Positions 63,542-64,000 of a stretch of 64,000 nucleotides of DNA are shown in pieces. This DNA is from a virus, in the IMG/VR virus record IMGVR_UViG_3300045588_000033, positions 27,511-91,510 of that record; one strand, given 5' to 3'. A program made the position numbers and the translations under genes. Position 1 is the first letter of the stretch. Each line of letters opens with the position of its first letter. The notes beneath the pieces were generated by a model. It was not told the DNA's origin. It saw nothing but the letters and a program-made list of their open reading frames with translations, and made no database searches.

Positions 63542-63769
63542 TTATTCTGGTTTAGCGTATTGAAGATATTGATAAAATTGATGCTGCTCCCTGGTTAAAT
63601 TTTCATTGTTCCAGTCTTTTGGTTCTACAAAATTATATTGTTTTTTCAAAAATATAATTTGTTTTTCCGAATCTTTTTGTAGTTTCTCTTTTAAAAGAAA
63701 ATACCCTACCGCCCCATAAGATACCATAAGGGCGGTAAGAATAAAATTGATTATTGTTTTATTTGACAT
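63542..63769 (-). CDS. small single-TM protein
   Basis: 75 residues from the ATG that follows the upstream stop by one base; a Met eight codons earlier would lie inside the upstream gene. One N-terminal membrane helix (TIINFILTALMVSYGAVGYFLL) is followed by a charged helical tail. Topology would place the C-terminus in the periplasm or cytoplasm; undecided. Confidence 0.5.
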   Translation of the reverse strand: MSNKTIINFILTALMVSYGAVGYFLLKEKLQKDSEKQIIFLKKQYNFVEPKDWNNENLTREQHQFYQYLQYAKPE

Positions 63770-63770
63770 A

Positions 63771-64000
63771 TTATTTCTTTTTAAATTGTTCAAACCATTG
63801 CTTTGTTGTATCTCCTAAATTAGAAGTTTTATTAGAAGATAAATCATATCTATATTGTTGTAAAAATTTTATAACTTCTTCCTCACTATACATTTTTTCT
63901 TGTTGGTATTTAGCGCCTTGAATAAAAATCTGTCTGTCGTCTTCATTAGAATCTTCCATTGGATTGTAAGAGTCATTAATAAGCCTTGGATACAACCTCA
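63771..64000 (-). CDS. small hypothetical protein (possibly partial at window edge)
   Basis: The frame runs off the right edge without a stop; inside the window a TTG at 63995 or an ATG at 63959 could start it. Acidic and helical (DSNEDDRQIFIQGAKYQQ, MYSEEEVIKFLQQYRYD), ending QWFEQFKKK. Such short proteins are common in early regions of flavobacterial phages. Confidence 0.5.
   Translation of the reverse strand, partial: RLYPRLINDSYNPMEDSNEDDRQIFIQGAKYQQEKMYSEEEVIKFLQQYRYDLSSNKTSNLGDTTKQWFEQFKKK

Overview
The window is an AT-rich stretch of a tailed-phage genome. It looks like a crAss-like (Crassvirales-type) podovirus of a Bacteroidota host, probably a flavobacterium. The reasons are: a giant plus-strand polypeptide with the DxDxD double-psi beta-barrel signature of the crAss-like virion RNA polymerase; neighbouring giant virion/ejection proteins; an IHF-like protein inside the tail module; an opposing block of replication genes; Bacteroidota-type promoter boxes (TAnnTTTG); and an exported protein with a flavobacterial-looking signal peptide. 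Terminase, portal and capsid genes are not present and probably lie to the left of the window.

Plus strand, 1-39.2 kb (late genes). 1-4.5 kb holds tail-fibre and receptor-binding proteins. 4.8-6.4 kb is a lysis cassette (u-spanin-like lipoprotein, holin, cysteine-peptidase-type endolysin). 6.4-13.5 kb is tail assembly: a P22 gp4-like ring protein, an IHF-like protein, a further ring protein and a very large tail hub protein. 13.5-39.2 kb is the ejection/transcription cargo: two proteins sharing a [FY]A[DN]GG motif (one with a glucosaminidase domain), two more giant proteins, a ferritin-like protein, the 3067-residue virion RNA polymerase with a zincin motif, and a 1397-residue partner.

Minus strand, 64-39.3 kb (early/replication, read right to left). 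64-57.3 kb is a run of very small genes, many joined by one recurring stop-start sequence. It includes five copies of a small paralogous domain and an orphan NUMOD-like ORF flanked by perfect 20-bp repeats. 57.3-39.3 kb encodes family A DNA polymerase, a DnaA-domain-IV-like protein, SF2 helicase, DnaB-like helicase, RecA/Sak4-like ATPase, a putative SSB, DnaG-like primase, a metallopeptidase/VWA protein with its MoxR-type AAA+ partner, a RusA-like resolvase, a PD-(D/E)XK nuclease and a degenerate uracil-DNA glycosylase.

The DNA polymerase and the MoxR ATPase genes are each interrupted by a group I intron. The introns have related cores but carry endonucleases of different families (HNH and GIY-YIG). 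Splice sites can be placed to the base from P1 pairing, reading frame and the terminal G. Both endonuclease ORFs are preceded by the same TTTA-N20-TATATTTG promoter-like element. The two transcription blocks converge on a hairpin at 39.27-39.30 kb. No tRNA genes or CRISPR arrays were seen, and no gene-free stretch longer than about 300 bases exists.
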